DNA of 64,000 nucleotides from Microcebus murinus (Eukaryota; Chordata; Mammalia; Primates; Cheirogaleidae). The notes below the pieces were generated by a model. It was not told the origin of the DNA. It was given only the letters and a program-made list of their open reading frames with translations, and made no database searches. Location of the stretch: contig NC_134117.1 of assembly GCF_040939455.1 (NCBI RefSeq), positions 28,389,501 to 28,453,500 on the forward strand. Reading direction: 5' to 3'. Within the stretch, counting starts at the first letter, position 1; each line of letters opens with the position of its first letter. The translations under genes were made by a program, and so were the position numbers. Positions 12,001-25,599 of the stretch are shown piece after piece.

Positions 12001-12409
12001 GGCCAAGGAGGTGGGTTTTCCTTTGGATTTTTTCTGCAGAATGGGGAGGGTACAGAAAAAGCCAGCCTGTTTTCTCCTTTGAGACTTATTCAGTCTTGAG
12101 CTATGGTGTAGGGAAAGAAAAACAGGGTTTTATAGCAGTTTATTTGGTAGTTGTAAAATGGCTTGGTCTGAGCAAGCAGGGCTTAAATTTAACTGAAGCA
12201 GTCCCTTTATCCTCAGCCCAGTCTTCCCCAGGCACAGAGCCCTTGCTGAACCCTTTGTACTTCCTGCCTTGCCCTTTTCAAGGAAACGTTGGTACAGCCC
12301 ACCTCTGCTAACCAGCCCCCTGGGAATTTCTCCTGCTCAGCGCCCCTTCCTCCCCTGCCTGGCTAGCACACTCCTGAGTGCTGGTGACTTGGGGTTGACT
12401 CAGCCCTGC

Positions 12410-12740
12410 TGCTCACCAGCTGTGTCATGGCAGGCAAGCCACTACCCTGAGCTTTTCCCTTCTCTCATTTATAAAACAGTAATACTTAGTAACGGTAGTT
12501 GGAATGGTTAAATGAGGACTGAAGGTGTATGGGAGACTCAAGTGCTCAAAAAATGGTAGCTACAAATTCTTGGCATTACTACATGGCTTTATGTACCATG
12601 AAGTAGGCACTATTTTTCCATTTTATAGATAAGGACACCGAGGCCCAGGAAGTTAAGTGATTTGCCTGAAGTCATCATCTTTTAGGTGGTGAAGCTGGGA
12701 TTTCAACCTGGGCAGTCTGGCTCTAAGGTTTGCTTTCTTC
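12410..12740 (+). repeat. MIR-like repeats
   Basis: Two MIR-type segments: CTCATTTATAAAACAGTAATA at about 12465 (a MIR-type 3' part), and TTTTATAGATAAGGACACCG with AGTTAAGTGATTTGCC at 12620-12665. Confidence 0.6.
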
Positions 12741-13037
12741 AACGAAGTCTTTGGTCATAATGTGCTGCCTACATGAGACTTTGTAGACATCATTTTCTCC
12801 CATGCTAGATTTATTAAAAGTTCTTAAGAGCATCCCACAAACCTTGATTCACTAATACCTCAACACAGTAGCATCAGCATTCTCAAACTTTGCTTGTGCA
12901 ACAGCCATATGTGTGCAAGATGCTGGGGATTCTGGATGAGGCAAGCTTTGAGACTGTCCTGGCAGAATCCACAAGCAGATTTGGGGGCTGAGACCGTCCC
13001 ATAAGGCAATAGGAATTGTATAAGAGAGGCACAGATA

Positions 13038-13617
<580 letters not shown>

Positions 13618-14289
13618 TTACAAGATGTTTACAATGGTGAGAGGTAAGTATTATTGGTGGCAGAGTTGGATCTGAACTCAAGGCTCTTATGTTGCTCCTC
13701 TTGCTTCCTGTCTGAGCCTACCCACATTGCTTTTCTCACTAGCCCCAGCCCCTGCTGTGGATCCAGCCATTGACAAAGACTGTAGAGAGTCTAGTCCCAG
13801 CCCTGGGTCTGGGGAGGTGTCTCTGTGTCTAGGGAGCGATGGCCATTTCCAAGGTTTTGCGGCTTGGAATAGCCCATTCCTAGTCCTCAGCCCAGGAATG
13901 ATTTTGGCTTGGATATCCCTAGCCCCTTGCAATGGATTGGCACAGAACTGGGGATGTGGGCAAGGGAAAGTTAAGAAAATTCCATCTTCTGAAGGGGCTG
14001 CTGCCTAGGTTTTCCTATAACAAGCGCCAAGCCCAGAAGGACCAGAGCAATAGGGAAGTGGCCAGGAGAAGGTTGTGTGTGTGTGTGTTGGGGGAGGGGG
14101 TGTTGGGTGGTTTGGAGATTTGGTTAGGAGTTTCACATGGGAAGTTACAGGGTCAGCGGGTGGCTCATAAATGACTAGCAGTTGGAAAGGTATCAGCACT
14201 GAAGATAAAGAAAGATTTGGCAGTTAAGGCTAAGAGGGGTGCAAGGAGTCTGGGAGATCCTGGCAGTTGAGTAGTAATAACAACACTAG

Positions 14290-14370
14290 CTAATGCACTC
14301 AGAGTGGCACTTATCATGTGCCAGGCTCTGTTCTAAGCACTTTGCAAAAACTCAACTCATCAAACCTGTG
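14290..14370 (+). repeat. MIR-like fragment
   Basis: CATGTGCCAGGCTCTGTTCT and AAGCACTTTGC are typical MIR core text. Confidence 0.65.
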
Positions 14371-15489
14371 GGAGGAAGAAGAATACACAAAAGGAGCAGA
14401 CAGAAAGTAAGAGAATGGAGAGGAGCCAAAGAAGGCTGTAGGATGAACTCTAGGGTGGAATATTTGTGAGTCCACGCATGCACGTACACACGAATACAGA
14501 CATGTAGTTAGATTTATATGATTATTTAATAATATCTCTATGTATATCCTCTGTGGTCAGTCCACAGAGGTCCAGGGTTTGTGCGATCTGATCTTGTTCA
14601 ATGACTTTCATTGTCTATTTTGAACCCTGAAGTTAATTCACCTTCTCTTTATCAGCACCATTAAGTAGTGTGGTGAACACCTGCACTAAGTTCCTCCCCC
14701 TAAACCCAGATAAAGAAAAGTATTAATACTATTTATGTCGCATCTGCAGAAAGGGGCTTGTGACTTCAGTGTCTGGGGAAGATTTTCTGGAAAACCTAGG
14801 AAACTATTTCTTGTCAATGTTAGGCTGTGGAATCTAATGTAGACAGTTAAAGCAATGGGCAAAAGGCAGGGCAAAGGTAACAGGATGATAACCAGCTTGT
14901 GCTTTTTTTAACCCACCCAAATCAATAAGTCAAACAAACTGCCTGGACAGCCAATCAGTGGGGGGTTGTGATTTTACTTCCTATGAGTCAGTTAACCAGT
15001 GATAAGGGCGAGCAGCTAATAAACTCCTTGATGTCAGTTTTAGTTTTCATTCTATGAATTTGTTCACACGAAACCAGAAACATACCCAGGCGTGAAGCAT
15101 TACACAAGGTTGTTTCCACAGCTAATCTGTCAGGTGCCAGGCCACACTGTGGTAGGACAGTTTGGGACACAGGGTGCTGTCACGTGGGACATCCACACCT
15201 ACAGTCCCCAGAGCTTCCCTTCAAATCTGCTGGGCCTGGAGACCCCATGCCCTCCCACCCCCCAGGAGTCTCATCCTTTATAGCATCTTCCTGTCACACC
15301 CTGCATCCGCATCCACTTGTCACAGGTCTCCTGGTTGAGGGACTCTGTCCCTTGGTCCCATTCTCCCTTTTTGCTGTTGTCCCTCCTTTCCCATCTTCTT
15401 CCGACTTGTAGGCACCACCTTTCATCATCTATGTCCCAAGCACCCCACTCCCTCAGCCTCCTCGTTTACTCTGCAAATATTTACTAAAT

Positions 15490-15730
15490 GCCAATACCCA
15501 GATGTTGTTACTAAATGCAGCCACATTTCAGGCAGTGGCCAAAGCATTTTTATTAGCATTAGCTCAATTAATCCTCACAACAACCCTCTGAGCTAGGGAC
15601 TTTTATTATTATTGGGCTTCGGAGATGAGGACCAGGAGGGTAGAGAGGTGAAGCAACCTGCCCAATGTCACAGGAAGGAGTGCTAAAGGAAGGAGACAGG
15701 CAGTCTGGCTCCAGAGCCCACATTTTTATG
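15490..15730 (+). repeat. MIR-like repeat
   Basis: TTAATCCTCACAACAACCCT, GGAGATGAGGACCAGG, AGCAACCTGCCCAATGTCAC: MIR pattern in the usual order. Confidence 0.7.
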
Positions 15731-16466
15731 GCTACACGATTTTGCACTGAGGCCTATGGGTTTTCTTTTCAAAATGTCTTTCGTCTTTTCCTCTCCCTTC
15801 CCGCCTAGGCCCTTATCGCCGGGTGCCTGGGAGCTGTAACAGCCACCCAACTAATCTGGCTGACCATAAATGAATGTTTCCCCTCTGCCCCAGTCCATTC
15901 CCCACTCTGTGTGGCCTGACAATCTGCCTAAAACATCCTCTTCATCTTGTCATTTGTCTGTCATCAAAGAATATATAATCTCTCGGGGAAGAGAAGACAT
16001 TCACATATGAGCCCCTGTGATAACGCAATGACAGTAAATAAAAAGTAAGAGTGAAAACAAAAGGAACTCGAAGGTCACTTCCTGCAAAGAAACTATGATC
16101 TTCTCAGTCCAGATTATGAACAGGGCTGTGAGCAGAACTTCAGCTGAGCACCGAATTTGAATTAGAAGGGGATGAGTTTTCTGAATGGAAATGGGAGGGT
16201 TAAGAGCTGTGGTTCCAGGCTGTCCTCACTGCCAACCCTCCCCTTTGTAATATTCCTGCTGCTCCTATTGCACCCGTTCCAACCCTGAGCTGTTTTCCAG
16301 GCTTGGCTCAAAGGTGACCTCTACCCTTTTCTAATTACACCTCTTCCAGGCTGATATTCTCTCCCTCTACACTTCCTACCACTTACCTATATGTAACGGG
16401 CACATGAGCAAGAAACCGCTCTGCCTTTCAGAACAAACAGGTTTGTGCCTTTTAAGAAACAGATTT

Positions 16467-16590
16467 GCCAGGTGTGGTGGCTCATGCCTGTAATTCCAGC
16501 TCAGGAGGCTGAGGTGGGAGGATCACTTGAGGCCAGTTGGCAAGGGCAACACAGTGAGACCTTGTCTCAAAAACAAGAAAAAAAGAAACA
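16467..16590 (+). repeat. Alu monomer
   Basis: Left-arm type (CCAGGTGTGGTGGCTCATGC) with an internal deletion and A-rich tail. Confidence 0.8.
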
Positions 16591-16616
16591 GATCGAAGAA
16601 GTCAGTAAGAAGCACT

Positions 16617-17520
<904 letters not shown>

Positions 17521-18339
17521 GCCCTGCTCTCATCATATTATTATGTCTTCTGGATAACACTGTTAGGGGCAGGCCATTTGGTCTCCCTTTAGTTAGGATG
17601 GAAGACCAGGAGGAAGCACCACATGGGAGAGTTTTTGCCTCTGCCTGCACCAGCTTTCACAGTGTTCAAATGGAGTACACCTCTGAGTGGAAACCTCTCC
17701 AGGCTTCCATCTCTAAAGGAGGCGGTAGCACCAGACTGCTGAAAGCTGAGCTCTCCGGGGGCTGACATTCTGTGATTACTGAGCATTGGTGGAAGAGAGG
17801 GGGGCTAATTGAGTGAGTTAGTAATTTGGTTGCCAAGGTAACTCTTTCCTGATTGGAAGGAAGGGATCACAGGGTTCGACACAGACTTTGCTGGATAGGA
17901 AAGTGGTGTCTGATCTTCGCTCCATGTTTCTGCTTCTGAGCTGGAAAAAGAAAGAGCAAAAAAGGGTAAAAATTGAATCCAAATATTATAGCATGTATGC
18001 CTAATTTGGAATGAAATCTTGGGATGGCAGACTCTGGAGTTCTCCGTGTCGTGTGGCAGTCTTTTCCCCAAATCACTTATTTGCCAATTTACATGTTTAT
18101 TATTATTTTTTAATTCAGTTTATAGCTTGGTCTTTTATCTCACCCTGGCCATTTTCTGTGGCCAGCTGTCTTCCATAGGGTGCTGAACATTTTGTAAGAA
18201 AATGGTTAGAGCATACCTGGCATTCCCTAGCTCAGCCTAGGGACCTAGAGCAGTTTTCCCGAGGTGTCATGGTAGGGCCACCAATTTAGGGAACTGCAGA
18301 GGTGTCATGCACGTTATAATGTGTATATGCAATTGTGCA

Positions 18340-18510
18340 GTGAGCAGTACTGGACCATGTGATGGTATGGAGCTATTGAAAAGAGACCTGAGCTGGGAGC
18401 CTGGAGACCTGGGTTCTAGACTCTGTTAAGCCTCTGACTTCATAAATGACTTTGGTAGGTCACTCTGCATGTCCACTTCCCTGGGCTATTTTTATATCTA
18501 TAAAATGGTC
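18340..18510 (+). repeat. MIR-like repeat
   Basis: GGAGACCTGGGTTCTAGACTC, then a short-text 3' end with ATCTATAAAATGG. Confidence 0.55.
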
Positions 18511-19249
18511 TAAAAACTTTAAAAAAATCATTTATGTCAATCCTGACTTATTCCAAAAAAAGGATTTGGGGGTGAATAGTGAAACTTGGCAGAATTTTTT
18601 TAAAAAAATGAACGGTTGTAGGGCTGTAGTGCATTTAAATACATAGAAGTATTCCTTTTCTCTTGTTTTCCTATTTTAGGAGGGGTTGTACTGTGTGAGC
18701 CCTAAAGTTGAGTCTGGCCTTAACCCTGTCACGCTTATTACAAGGAGCCAGCGCAGTTGGTACGATGGCATCGAATCGTGGCCAATTGGGGAGTGCAGAG
18801 AAAGCCCTGGACTGCTCCTAACTCTTTGACCTTTGGTAGATCCCCTTCAACTAAGAATTGGGACTGAGGACCTCAGGGCTATTCACATGCCACACTTGTC
18901 ACCAAGGGTTGCCCACCGCACTGCTAGAGGCCCTTCTTCCTCGGTTTGTGTTGGAGCCTCCACAATCTCCCTTCCCTTGCTAGGCTGTGCTGAGGCCCCA
19001 CAACCCTTTCTGGGCACTGTGGGAGATGGCAGGCTTGGTGTTCTGGGGGTACTCCTCAGAGACCACTGGGGGTGGGGTGTGTACTTGAGAGAGAATGGAC
19101 ATTAGGCCAAAACGGGGAGTTAGAAAATCAGGACTCAAAGTCATAGAGCACTGACTCCAGAAGGCAGTTTTGGGATCATGGCATGCTGTTGTGATGAGAA
19201 ACTGAGGACCCAGTCACTAGGCTGATGAGGGGCAGTCCTGGGAAGGAAG

Positions 19250-19400
19250 GGGTAGGGACCAGATATTATTCATGTCCGGTGCGTGCCAGTCACCATGTTC
19301 CCTTTATCTCCTTGTCCCTGCTGTACAGATGAGGAAACCAAAGCCCACAGAGGTTGAGCAACTGGTCCAAGGTTTCCTCCCCACTTAATAAGTGGACTTA
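19250..19400 (+). repeat. MIR-like fragment
   Basis: TACAGATGAGGAAACCAAAG with GTTGAGCAACTGGTCCAAGG is MIR-type. Confidence 0.6.
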
Positions 19401-20048
19401 AACCCTGGATACCCTGTCACCCCGTCTAGTTCCTTCCGTAAGGAGAACAGATGGAAGTCAGAACTGGAGGGATAGAGATGGGCTGTTATGTCACTGCTTA
19501 GGGACAGAATGGTAGCAAGTGTGCCAGAGGCAAAGAGAGAGGACTCCTTTGGTAAGCTCACAGCCAACTCTCCCACCACCAGGCTTGCAACCTGAGCAGC
19601 CCCCTAACCAAGAGTTGCCCCAGCCTTAAAGGCTACCTACTGAACAAGTCCAGTTAATGGCCATGCTAGAAAGAAAACAAAGTGATAAGCCTCTCAGCCC
19701 GCATGGACTGGCTGATCTGATGGCCTTTGCTAATAGAGGCAGCTTCATAACACATCTCCATCACTGACTCGTAATCCAAAGGCTCTGAGGTTTTAGCGAG
19801 TGGGATTGGTCCAAAACCTGACCTCACTTTCATTTAATTTCATGCCAGCACCAATACACACCCAGCTGCACAGACCTTGTCTAACTAGTGAGCTGCTCAG
19901 ACACAAAGGCGCTCTAATTACCATCCGCAAGCCAGGCTGACAGGGAGTTCAAGTGTTTTCATGTTTATGGAGATCAGAGAAATGTGTTCTGTACGTCTTT
20001 CCCACTGATGCCAAGTATAAAATAAAACCAAACAAAAAACACAACACA

Positions 20049-20054
20049 TTTATT
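20049..20054 (-). terminator. FRAT1: FRAT1 poly(A) signal AATAAA
   Basis: TTTATT on the plus strand reads AATAAA on the minus strand. It is followed on that strand by a TG/T-rich stretch (about 20048-20010), and its position matches the FRAT2 signal when the 3'UTRs are aligned. Confidence 0.75.
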
Positions 20055-20112
20055 CAAAACAGGAATTTCAGTTAAGTTAAAATCCTATAATCAGGACAGC
20101 CATAACTCCACG

Positions 20113-20129
20113 CACTCCGGTGCGAAGTG
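20113..20129 (-). promoter_or_regulatory. 3'UTR stem-loop of FRAT1
   Basis: The minus strand reads CACTTCG, loop CAC, CGGAGTG: the same 7-bp stem as at 10926-10942 in FRAT2, in a homologous position about 60 nt before the poly(A) signal. Confidence 0.5.
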
Positions 20130-21591
20130 TAGATATGTCAATAGCCACATCTGGATGATGAACAAGCCACTGACTATAAAACTAAAACACAATGGTCTTA
20201 GTGCCTTAGAGTGAGTGAACAGTATGTTTCAAGCACTTCACGACGACGGTTCACAATGGCAAAGCCTGCAGCTTCTCCATTTGGAGGGTCACATTTTCTA
20301 CTCGGTTTCCTTCACTTACAAAGGCGAGCTGGCATGGCTGGGGGAGGGGCAATGGGAGGAAATCAACTCCCTCTATCCAGGGAATTGCAGCTGTTATTGC
20401 AAATGGCCCCAGAGAGCCCATTATAAACTGCTATGCAAGGCTGTGTGTCCCTGGAGTGTCCATCACGTGGGGTCTCCCCAGCCCCCAGCCCAGGCACCCA
20501 GGATCGCCAGCGCCACCCACTTCAGCAGGACAGGAGAGCCCAGGGACCTAGGGCCACGTCTCAGGACAGTTTCCGTGAAAGCTGGGAGCGTGGCCAGGGA
20601 CAGTGGTCGCCCGCAGGCAGCTCAGCACGTCCCTGCCTCCCCACACCCGGGGTGGTAGCGGCGCGCTCGTGTCCTCAAGAGACTCCAGCACTTGGCAAAA
20701 CACCGCGCTCTTCTCCGAGTACAGGCAGAACCCAGCTACTCTGCTCTGCTTGAGCCCCGCAACCCAACCCTGAGCGCGCCCAGGAAACAGTGACCTTGAA
20801 CCCAAGGAGGGGCGAACCGGCTGTGGAAACACGCTTGAGAGAACATAGGGTTCACGCCGCGCCTCACTCTACCCTTCCACCATTCAACACCCGCCCCCAC
20901 CTCCTATCCCACCCTTGGCGTACAGCCTTCCCCCGCCACTCTGAAAAAGACAGACAGTTGCAAAGAGAGGGCAGAGGTTACTCCTATTCACCCCCAAGAG
21001 GGTCCTTTCATGGTACCGCATGTTTTATATTAAGAACCCCAAAAGACACAAGATGGGCTTTTAAAAAAGTGTCATGAATTTTCAAGTCTGGCAGATTCGG
21101 GTACTCCCTGAAATTATCATCTACTCATGTTCGCCTCCCCCAAAGTGGATCAGGAACCGGCCCTGAAAAGGTAAAGTAACTGGGATCATCCTCCGTGGTT
21201 ACGGCGCACCGTGATTCTGAGAAGTGGCCTGTGGCCACATGGTCGCCGGCCCCTGTGGTCCGAGGGCCCCGAGAAGCTGTGCGGAACTGCACGCTCTGCG
21301 GCCAGGTCGGGTCACGCCAAATAAGGAGTCCTACTGACTGTGAGGTTGGGGTGCGCTCTGCAAATTCTGCCTTAAATAGGGCCAGTCAAGTCCTGTATTT
21401 CAAATAGATTGGGGCCCTTGCCCTCAGCTCCCCGCGAAACATTCTCGATTTTTCAGTTCCTCGTCTTCATTAGCTTATTTCTCCCGCTTCCAAAAGAAAG
21501 AGTTCTCCACCAGCCTGAGCAGGACAGGGGCCCTCCAGGGAACCCCCTGCCCTCCAGTCAGAGGCTGGCACTGTGGCTACCCCCCGGCGTG

Positions 21592-22431
21592 TTAGCTGCC
21601 GGGGACAAGAAGGCCGTCGCCAGTTCTGAGCTGCGCCCTCTCGGACGCGCCAGGGTCACTGCAGGCGGCGCGAGGGCTGCGGGGCGAAGGGGGTTCATGC
21701 ACTGGGGCCGAGAGAGGCCCTGGGAACGGGCGTTGGGGAAGTTTTGCATGTAACTGCAGCCGTCGCGAATGAAGCCTCCGCACGGCCTCCTTGATGAGGT
21801 TTCCTGAGAGCACGAGCTGCTGCAGGAGCCGGTGCGGGTCATCGTCGCTTGTGTGGGTCTCGGGTTGGGACCCGCGTCGCTGCTGCAGGCGGCGGGACGC
21901 GGCAGCGCCCCGGAGCCATCCTCGCCGGCACGGACCTGACAGCGGCTGTGAGACGCCCCGCTTGCCAGCTCCCGGAGGCCCATCATGGCCGGGCTGAAGG
22001 GGCAGTGGGGACAGTGCGGTGGGGCCTGCGGTGAGCTCGGCCACGCAGTAGGGCGCAGCCCGACCCCGCACGCGCCCGCGGTCCCCAAGGGCGCAGCGCA
22101 GAGCCCCAGGGGGCGCAGGGCCCACGGCCTCGGCCGACGCGGGCGGCAGCAGCAGCAGCGGCACCGCCGGGGCCCGGGCCTTGTCCGCCGGCACCGCCGC
22201 CAGGGGCTGCGGGGGCCGCAGCGGTGCCCCCGGGGGCGCGCACGGGGAGGCCGGGCTGTCCTGCGCCGCGTCCAGCTGCAGCGTCTCGCCGATCTGGGCC
22301 ACCAGCCGGTCCACCTCGCCCGAGCTGCCCAGCGTCACCGACTGCTCCAGCAGGAGGAAGCTGTCCTCCTCCTCTTCCTCCCCCTCCGCTTCCTCGCCGG
22401 CTTCCTCTTCCTCCTCCCTCCGGCACGGCAT
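21592..22431 (-). CDS. FRAT1: FRAT1, GSK3-binding protein (intronless, 279 aa)
   Basis: A GSK3-binding Wnt activator and the founding member of the FRAT/GBP family. At 279 aa it has exactly the human length (from memory). Parts: an acidic N-terminus (residues 5-23), conserved SFLLLEQSVTLGSSGEVDRL (24-43), a Pro-rich middle, CALGDRGRVRGRAAPYCV (113-130), the FRAT1-specific segment SPLPLQPGHDGPPGAGKRGV (141-160), and the GSK3-binding helices DDDPHRLLQQLVLSGNLIKE (196-215). A basic RRLHSRRLQLHAKLPQ stretch and a Pro/Ser-rich tail ending LLVPGS follow. The start is the MPCRREEEEE methionine; the open frame continues upstream but that part corresponds to 5'UTR. The N-terminal half matches FRAT2 in this window except for one extra Leu codon in the LLLL run; the C-terminal half is clearly different. 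Transcribed convergently with FRAT2. Confidence 0.97.
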   Translation of the reverse strand: MPCRREEEEEAGEEAEGEEEEEDSFLLLEQSVTLGSSGEVDRLVAQIGETLQLDAAQDSPASPCAPPGAPLRPPQPLAAVPADKARAPAVPLLLLPPASAEAVGPAPPGALRCALGDRGRVRGRAAPYCVAELTAGPTALSPLPLQPGHDGPPGAGKRGVSQPLSGPCRRGWLRGAAASRRLQQRRGSQPETHTSDDDPHRLLQQLVLSGNLIKEAVRRLHSRRLQLHAKLPQRPFPGPLSAPVHEPPSPRSPRAACSDPGASERAQLRTGDGLLVPGS

Positions 22432-22830
22432 GGCCCTCCGCGCGGACACCCGGGGCTCTGCGGGCGTCGCTGGCGGCTCGGCTGCCCGCGGGTTCGGCGG
22501 GCCGCGGCAGAGCCGGGCGCGGCGCTGGGGCTGGGGCTGGGGCTGGGGCCGGGGCCGGGCGGACGCGGAAGCCGGAGCCCGCCAGGCACTCGTGCCGCGC
22601 GCCTCAGTCGCGGGAGCCGGAATCCTGCCGGCTCGGGTTGATTTGTAAACAATGGGTGACGTCGCGCCGGGCCCTACCACCGCGCCCGGGCGGGGGCGCT
22701 GGGCCGTTGTGGGGGCGGAGCGCCGGCAAGACTGGGCTTCATAGTGAAGGCTGGCTGCCTCCGACCCACAGAGCTCAGTGTGCCGAGTCTGTGGGCGCGC
22801 TGGGGAGCGGATCCGGGCTCGCTCGGCCGA
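21700..22830. promoter_or_regulatory. FRAT1: CpG island and promoter of FRAT1
   Basis: G+C-rich, CpG-dense sequence covering the coding region and about 400 bp upstream. It carries a TGACGTC CRE-like site (22657-22663) and TGTAAACA (22644-22651, the reverse of a forkhead-like TGTTTACA). Farther upstream (22874-22935) is a CA/GT-rich run, also present in diverged form upstream of FRAT2. No TATA box is evident. Confidence 0.7.
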
Positions 22831-23610
22831 GCGTGATTGGCATTTCCAGAAGATGCACACCGGCGTGGACTCTGTTGGTTTCTTCCACACACAAGCACAT
22901 ACACTGACACACACACACCCACCCCCACACACACCCCGTCTCTTCGTGCGTCAACTCGGTTTTTTGCGTTTGCTCTTTTGAGGTCTGGGGTGCCGGCGTC
23001 TGGCGAGGCTGGAAAGGAGAGGGAGTCAGGCTGGATAGGGATCTGTGTGGAGATTTAGTGGGATGAGGCCAGGGGGGATGGAAAGGAAGAAGCGGACCCT
23101 GTTGTGCGATGGAGGTGGTGGAGTTGGAAATGGCAAAGAAAGGCCACAGATTAACGTTTCCTGATCCGGAGGGAGCTGAACTGAGGTTAACATTGCTGGA
23201 GAGGAGGAGGCTGCTAGTCTTGAGAAGGGCTGTGCCTAGAAAGTGTTTTAAAGAATGCCCCATGAGCAAATGTTAATATTGGGAAAAAAGACAAAAAAAA
23301 AAAAAAAAGAATGCCCCAGCCCACTAGGGGAGGATCCCTGCTGAGAGTATAGTTGGAGAGGAAAATAATGAGCTATTTGGATGAAAATGAGATATGGTCC
23401 ATCTTAATCTTTCAAGATGTTACGACTGACTTAATAGTTAACTAAGACTTCATTTTTTATAAGGCAGAGGGTCAGAAAATGTTTCTGTAGTGGCATGTAG
23501 CCTGAATCCTTTTAGATCTTTATTCAAAATCCCAAATCCCTCAGGCCTAATTTCCAAACACTACAGCTGTAGGTAGACTTTGGTGTTCCAGCCTTTAAAA
23601 GCCAACCTGG
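22830..23610. other. Upstream flank of FRAT1
   Basis: Contains a CA-rich microsatellite (about 22888-22940) and a tiny retro-insertion (23263-23305). The rest is unique and shows no gene. Confidence 0.5.
23263..23305 (+). repeat. Short retro-insertion with A-tail
   Basis: About 28 bp plus a long A-run, flanked by the perfect 13-bp duplication AAAGAATGCCCCA (23250-23262 and 23306-23318). Source RNA not recognised. Confidence 0.75.
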
Positions 23611-23947
23611 GGGCCGGGCGCGGTGGCTCACGCCTGTAATCCTAGCACTCTGGGAGGCCTGAGGTGGGCAGATTGCTCAAGGTCAGGAGTTTGAAACCAG
23701 CCTGAGCAAGAGTGAGACCCCGTCTCTACTACAAATAGAAAGAAATTAATTGGCCAACTAAAAATATATAGAAAAAAATTAGCCGGGCATGGTGGCACAT
23801 GCCTGTAATCCCAGCTGCTCGGGAGGCTGAGGCAGTAGGATTTCTTGAGCCCAGGAGTTTGAAGTTGCTGTGAGCTAGGCTGACCCCATGGCACTTTAGC
23901 TTGGGCAACAAAGTGAGACTCTTGTCTAAAAAGAAAAAAAAAAAAAA
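23611..23947 (+). repeat. Alu (lemur-type)
   Basis: Full dimer starting GGCCGGGCGCGGTGG, with TSD AAAGCCAACC on both sides. Confidence 0.95.
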
Positions 23948-24253
23948 GCCAACCATGGATTGTGGTGATGGTTGCACAACTCAGTCAATTTACTATAAAT
24001 CATTGAATGTACACTTTAAATGAGTGAATTTTATGATATGTAAATTATACATCAATAAAGTTGTTTAAAAAATTAGCCACAAAGCACTCACACAGAAAGA
24101 CAGCAGCCAACTAGGAGTTTGGACTATGAGAAAGGCAGTAGGGAGATCCAGATAAGTAGAAAACAGGGTCTTGGTAGGCATTTCCAAGGATAATAATGAC
24201 AGAAGCAAATCTTCAGGAAGGGATGAGATGGAGGGAATAGGTGGGAGAGTTGG

Positions 24254-24601
24254 TTTTTTTTTTTTTTTTTTTTTTGGTTTTTTTTTTTGAGACAGAGTCT
24301 TACTTTGTTGCCCAGGCTAGAGGGAGTGCCATGGCGTCAGCCTGGCTCACAGCAACCTCAATCTCCGGGGCTCAGGGATCCTACTGCCTCAGCCTCCCGA
24401 GTAGCTGGGATTACAGGCATGCGCCACCATGCCTGGCTAATTTTTTCTATATATATTTTTAGTTGGTCAATTAATTTATTTCTATTTTTGGTAGAGACGG
24501 GGTCTCGCTCAGGCTGGTTTCAAACTCCTGACCTTGAGCAATCCGCCTGCCTCTGCCTCCCAAAGTGCTAGGATTACAGGCGTGAGCCGCCACGCCCGGC
24601 C
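24254..24601 (-). repeat. Alu (lemur-type)
   Basis: Full dimer with TSD GGAGAGTTGGTTTT on both sides. Confidence 0.96.
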
Positions 24602-24622
24602 GGAGAGTTGGTTTTAAAAGAG

Positions 24623-24778
24623 TTGGGGAGCCTGGTGCAGTGGTGCACCTATAGTCCCAGCTGCTCAGGAGGCTGAGGCCAGAGGATCCCTTGAGCCCAG
24701 GAGTTCAAGACCAGCCTAGGCAACATTTCAAGACCCTCATTTCTAAAAAATGAATGAATGAATACAAATTAAAAAGAA
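24623..24778 (+). repeat. Alu monomer (FRAM-like)
   Basis: A single arm (GCCTGGTGCAGTGGTGCACC to CAACATTTCAAGACC) with an (AATG)-rich tail. Confidence 0.75.
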
Positions 24779-24889
24779 AGAATTGGGTTCATTTTTGTGA
24801 AATGTGGAGGGAAGAATGTGAGAACAGAAGAAGAGGCAGTTGGAAAGCCATTGAATTTCTAAAGCTAGGAAATCTGGACTTCTACAAGA

Positions 24890-25255
24890 TGTCATAAAAT
24901 TCATCACCTCATTTTAGTGGATTCCTTAGGATTGTCTATATACAAGATCATGTTATCTGCAAAGAGAGAGTTTTGCTTCCTCCTTTCAATATTTGGATGT
25001 CCTTTGTTTTCTTTCTTTTTTGCCTAATTGCCTTGGCTAGAACCTCTAAAACAACGTCAAACAGAAATGGCTAGAGCAGACATCCTTGTCTTATTCCCCA
25101 TCTGAGATTAAAGTACTGAGTCTTTTACCATTCGGTATGATCTTAGCTGCGGGTTTTTTCATAGATGGCTTTATTAGGCTGAGGATATTCCCATCTATTC
25201 CTGGTTGGTTAAGTGTTTTTATCATGAAAGGGTCATTTCCTCCTTTTAAATCATT
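24890..25255 (-). repeat. L1 ORF2-region fragment (antisense)
   Basis: Antisense L1 text such as CAAGATCATGTTATCTGCAA, GCCTAATTGCCTTGGCTAGA and CATAGATGGCTTTATTAGGC. Reading frames are broken. Confidence 0.75.
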
Positions 25256-25599
25256 ATTCATTTGAGAGTGTGGTCACAGCCATTTATTAGTGATAGTATT
25301 CAAAACCTGATAATTTAAAACTTAAGATGAAAATAATTAGTGGCAGTTTGCAATTTGTGTTTTTTATTCTTTGGCTCAAAATGTATAAGTCTTATACATT
25401 GTTGTGGGCATGAAAAATGTTACAACCACTTTGGAACAAGGTCTGGCGGTTTTCTTAAAAAACTAAACATGTACCTACCCTAGAACATAGTTGTGATCCT
25501 AGATATTTAACTAAGAGAAAAAAAATACATGAGTGCATATTAAGGCCTACAGGGAGGTGATCATAGCAGTTGTATTCATAAAAGCAAAAAACTCTCCTG

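Larger units (their letters stand above)
20030..22700 (-). other. FRAT1: FRAT1 transcription unit (estimated extent)
   Basis: Single-exon transcript running leftwards from the CpG-island promoter near 22.65-22.70 kb to the poly(A) signal at 20049-20054. The predicted length of about 2.65 kb matches the known human FRAT1 transcript. The 3'UTR (about 20030-21591) has no recent repeats. Its distal 280 bases are recognisably homologous to the FRAT2 3'UTR. Confidence 0.7.

Noticed and set aside
21592..22932. 446-codon open frame on the minus strand reaching far upstream of FRAT1
   Set aside because: The part before MPCRREEEEE is a promoter/5'UTR shadow: long open frames are common in this CpG-rich stretch, and FRAT1 has the family length from the internal start.
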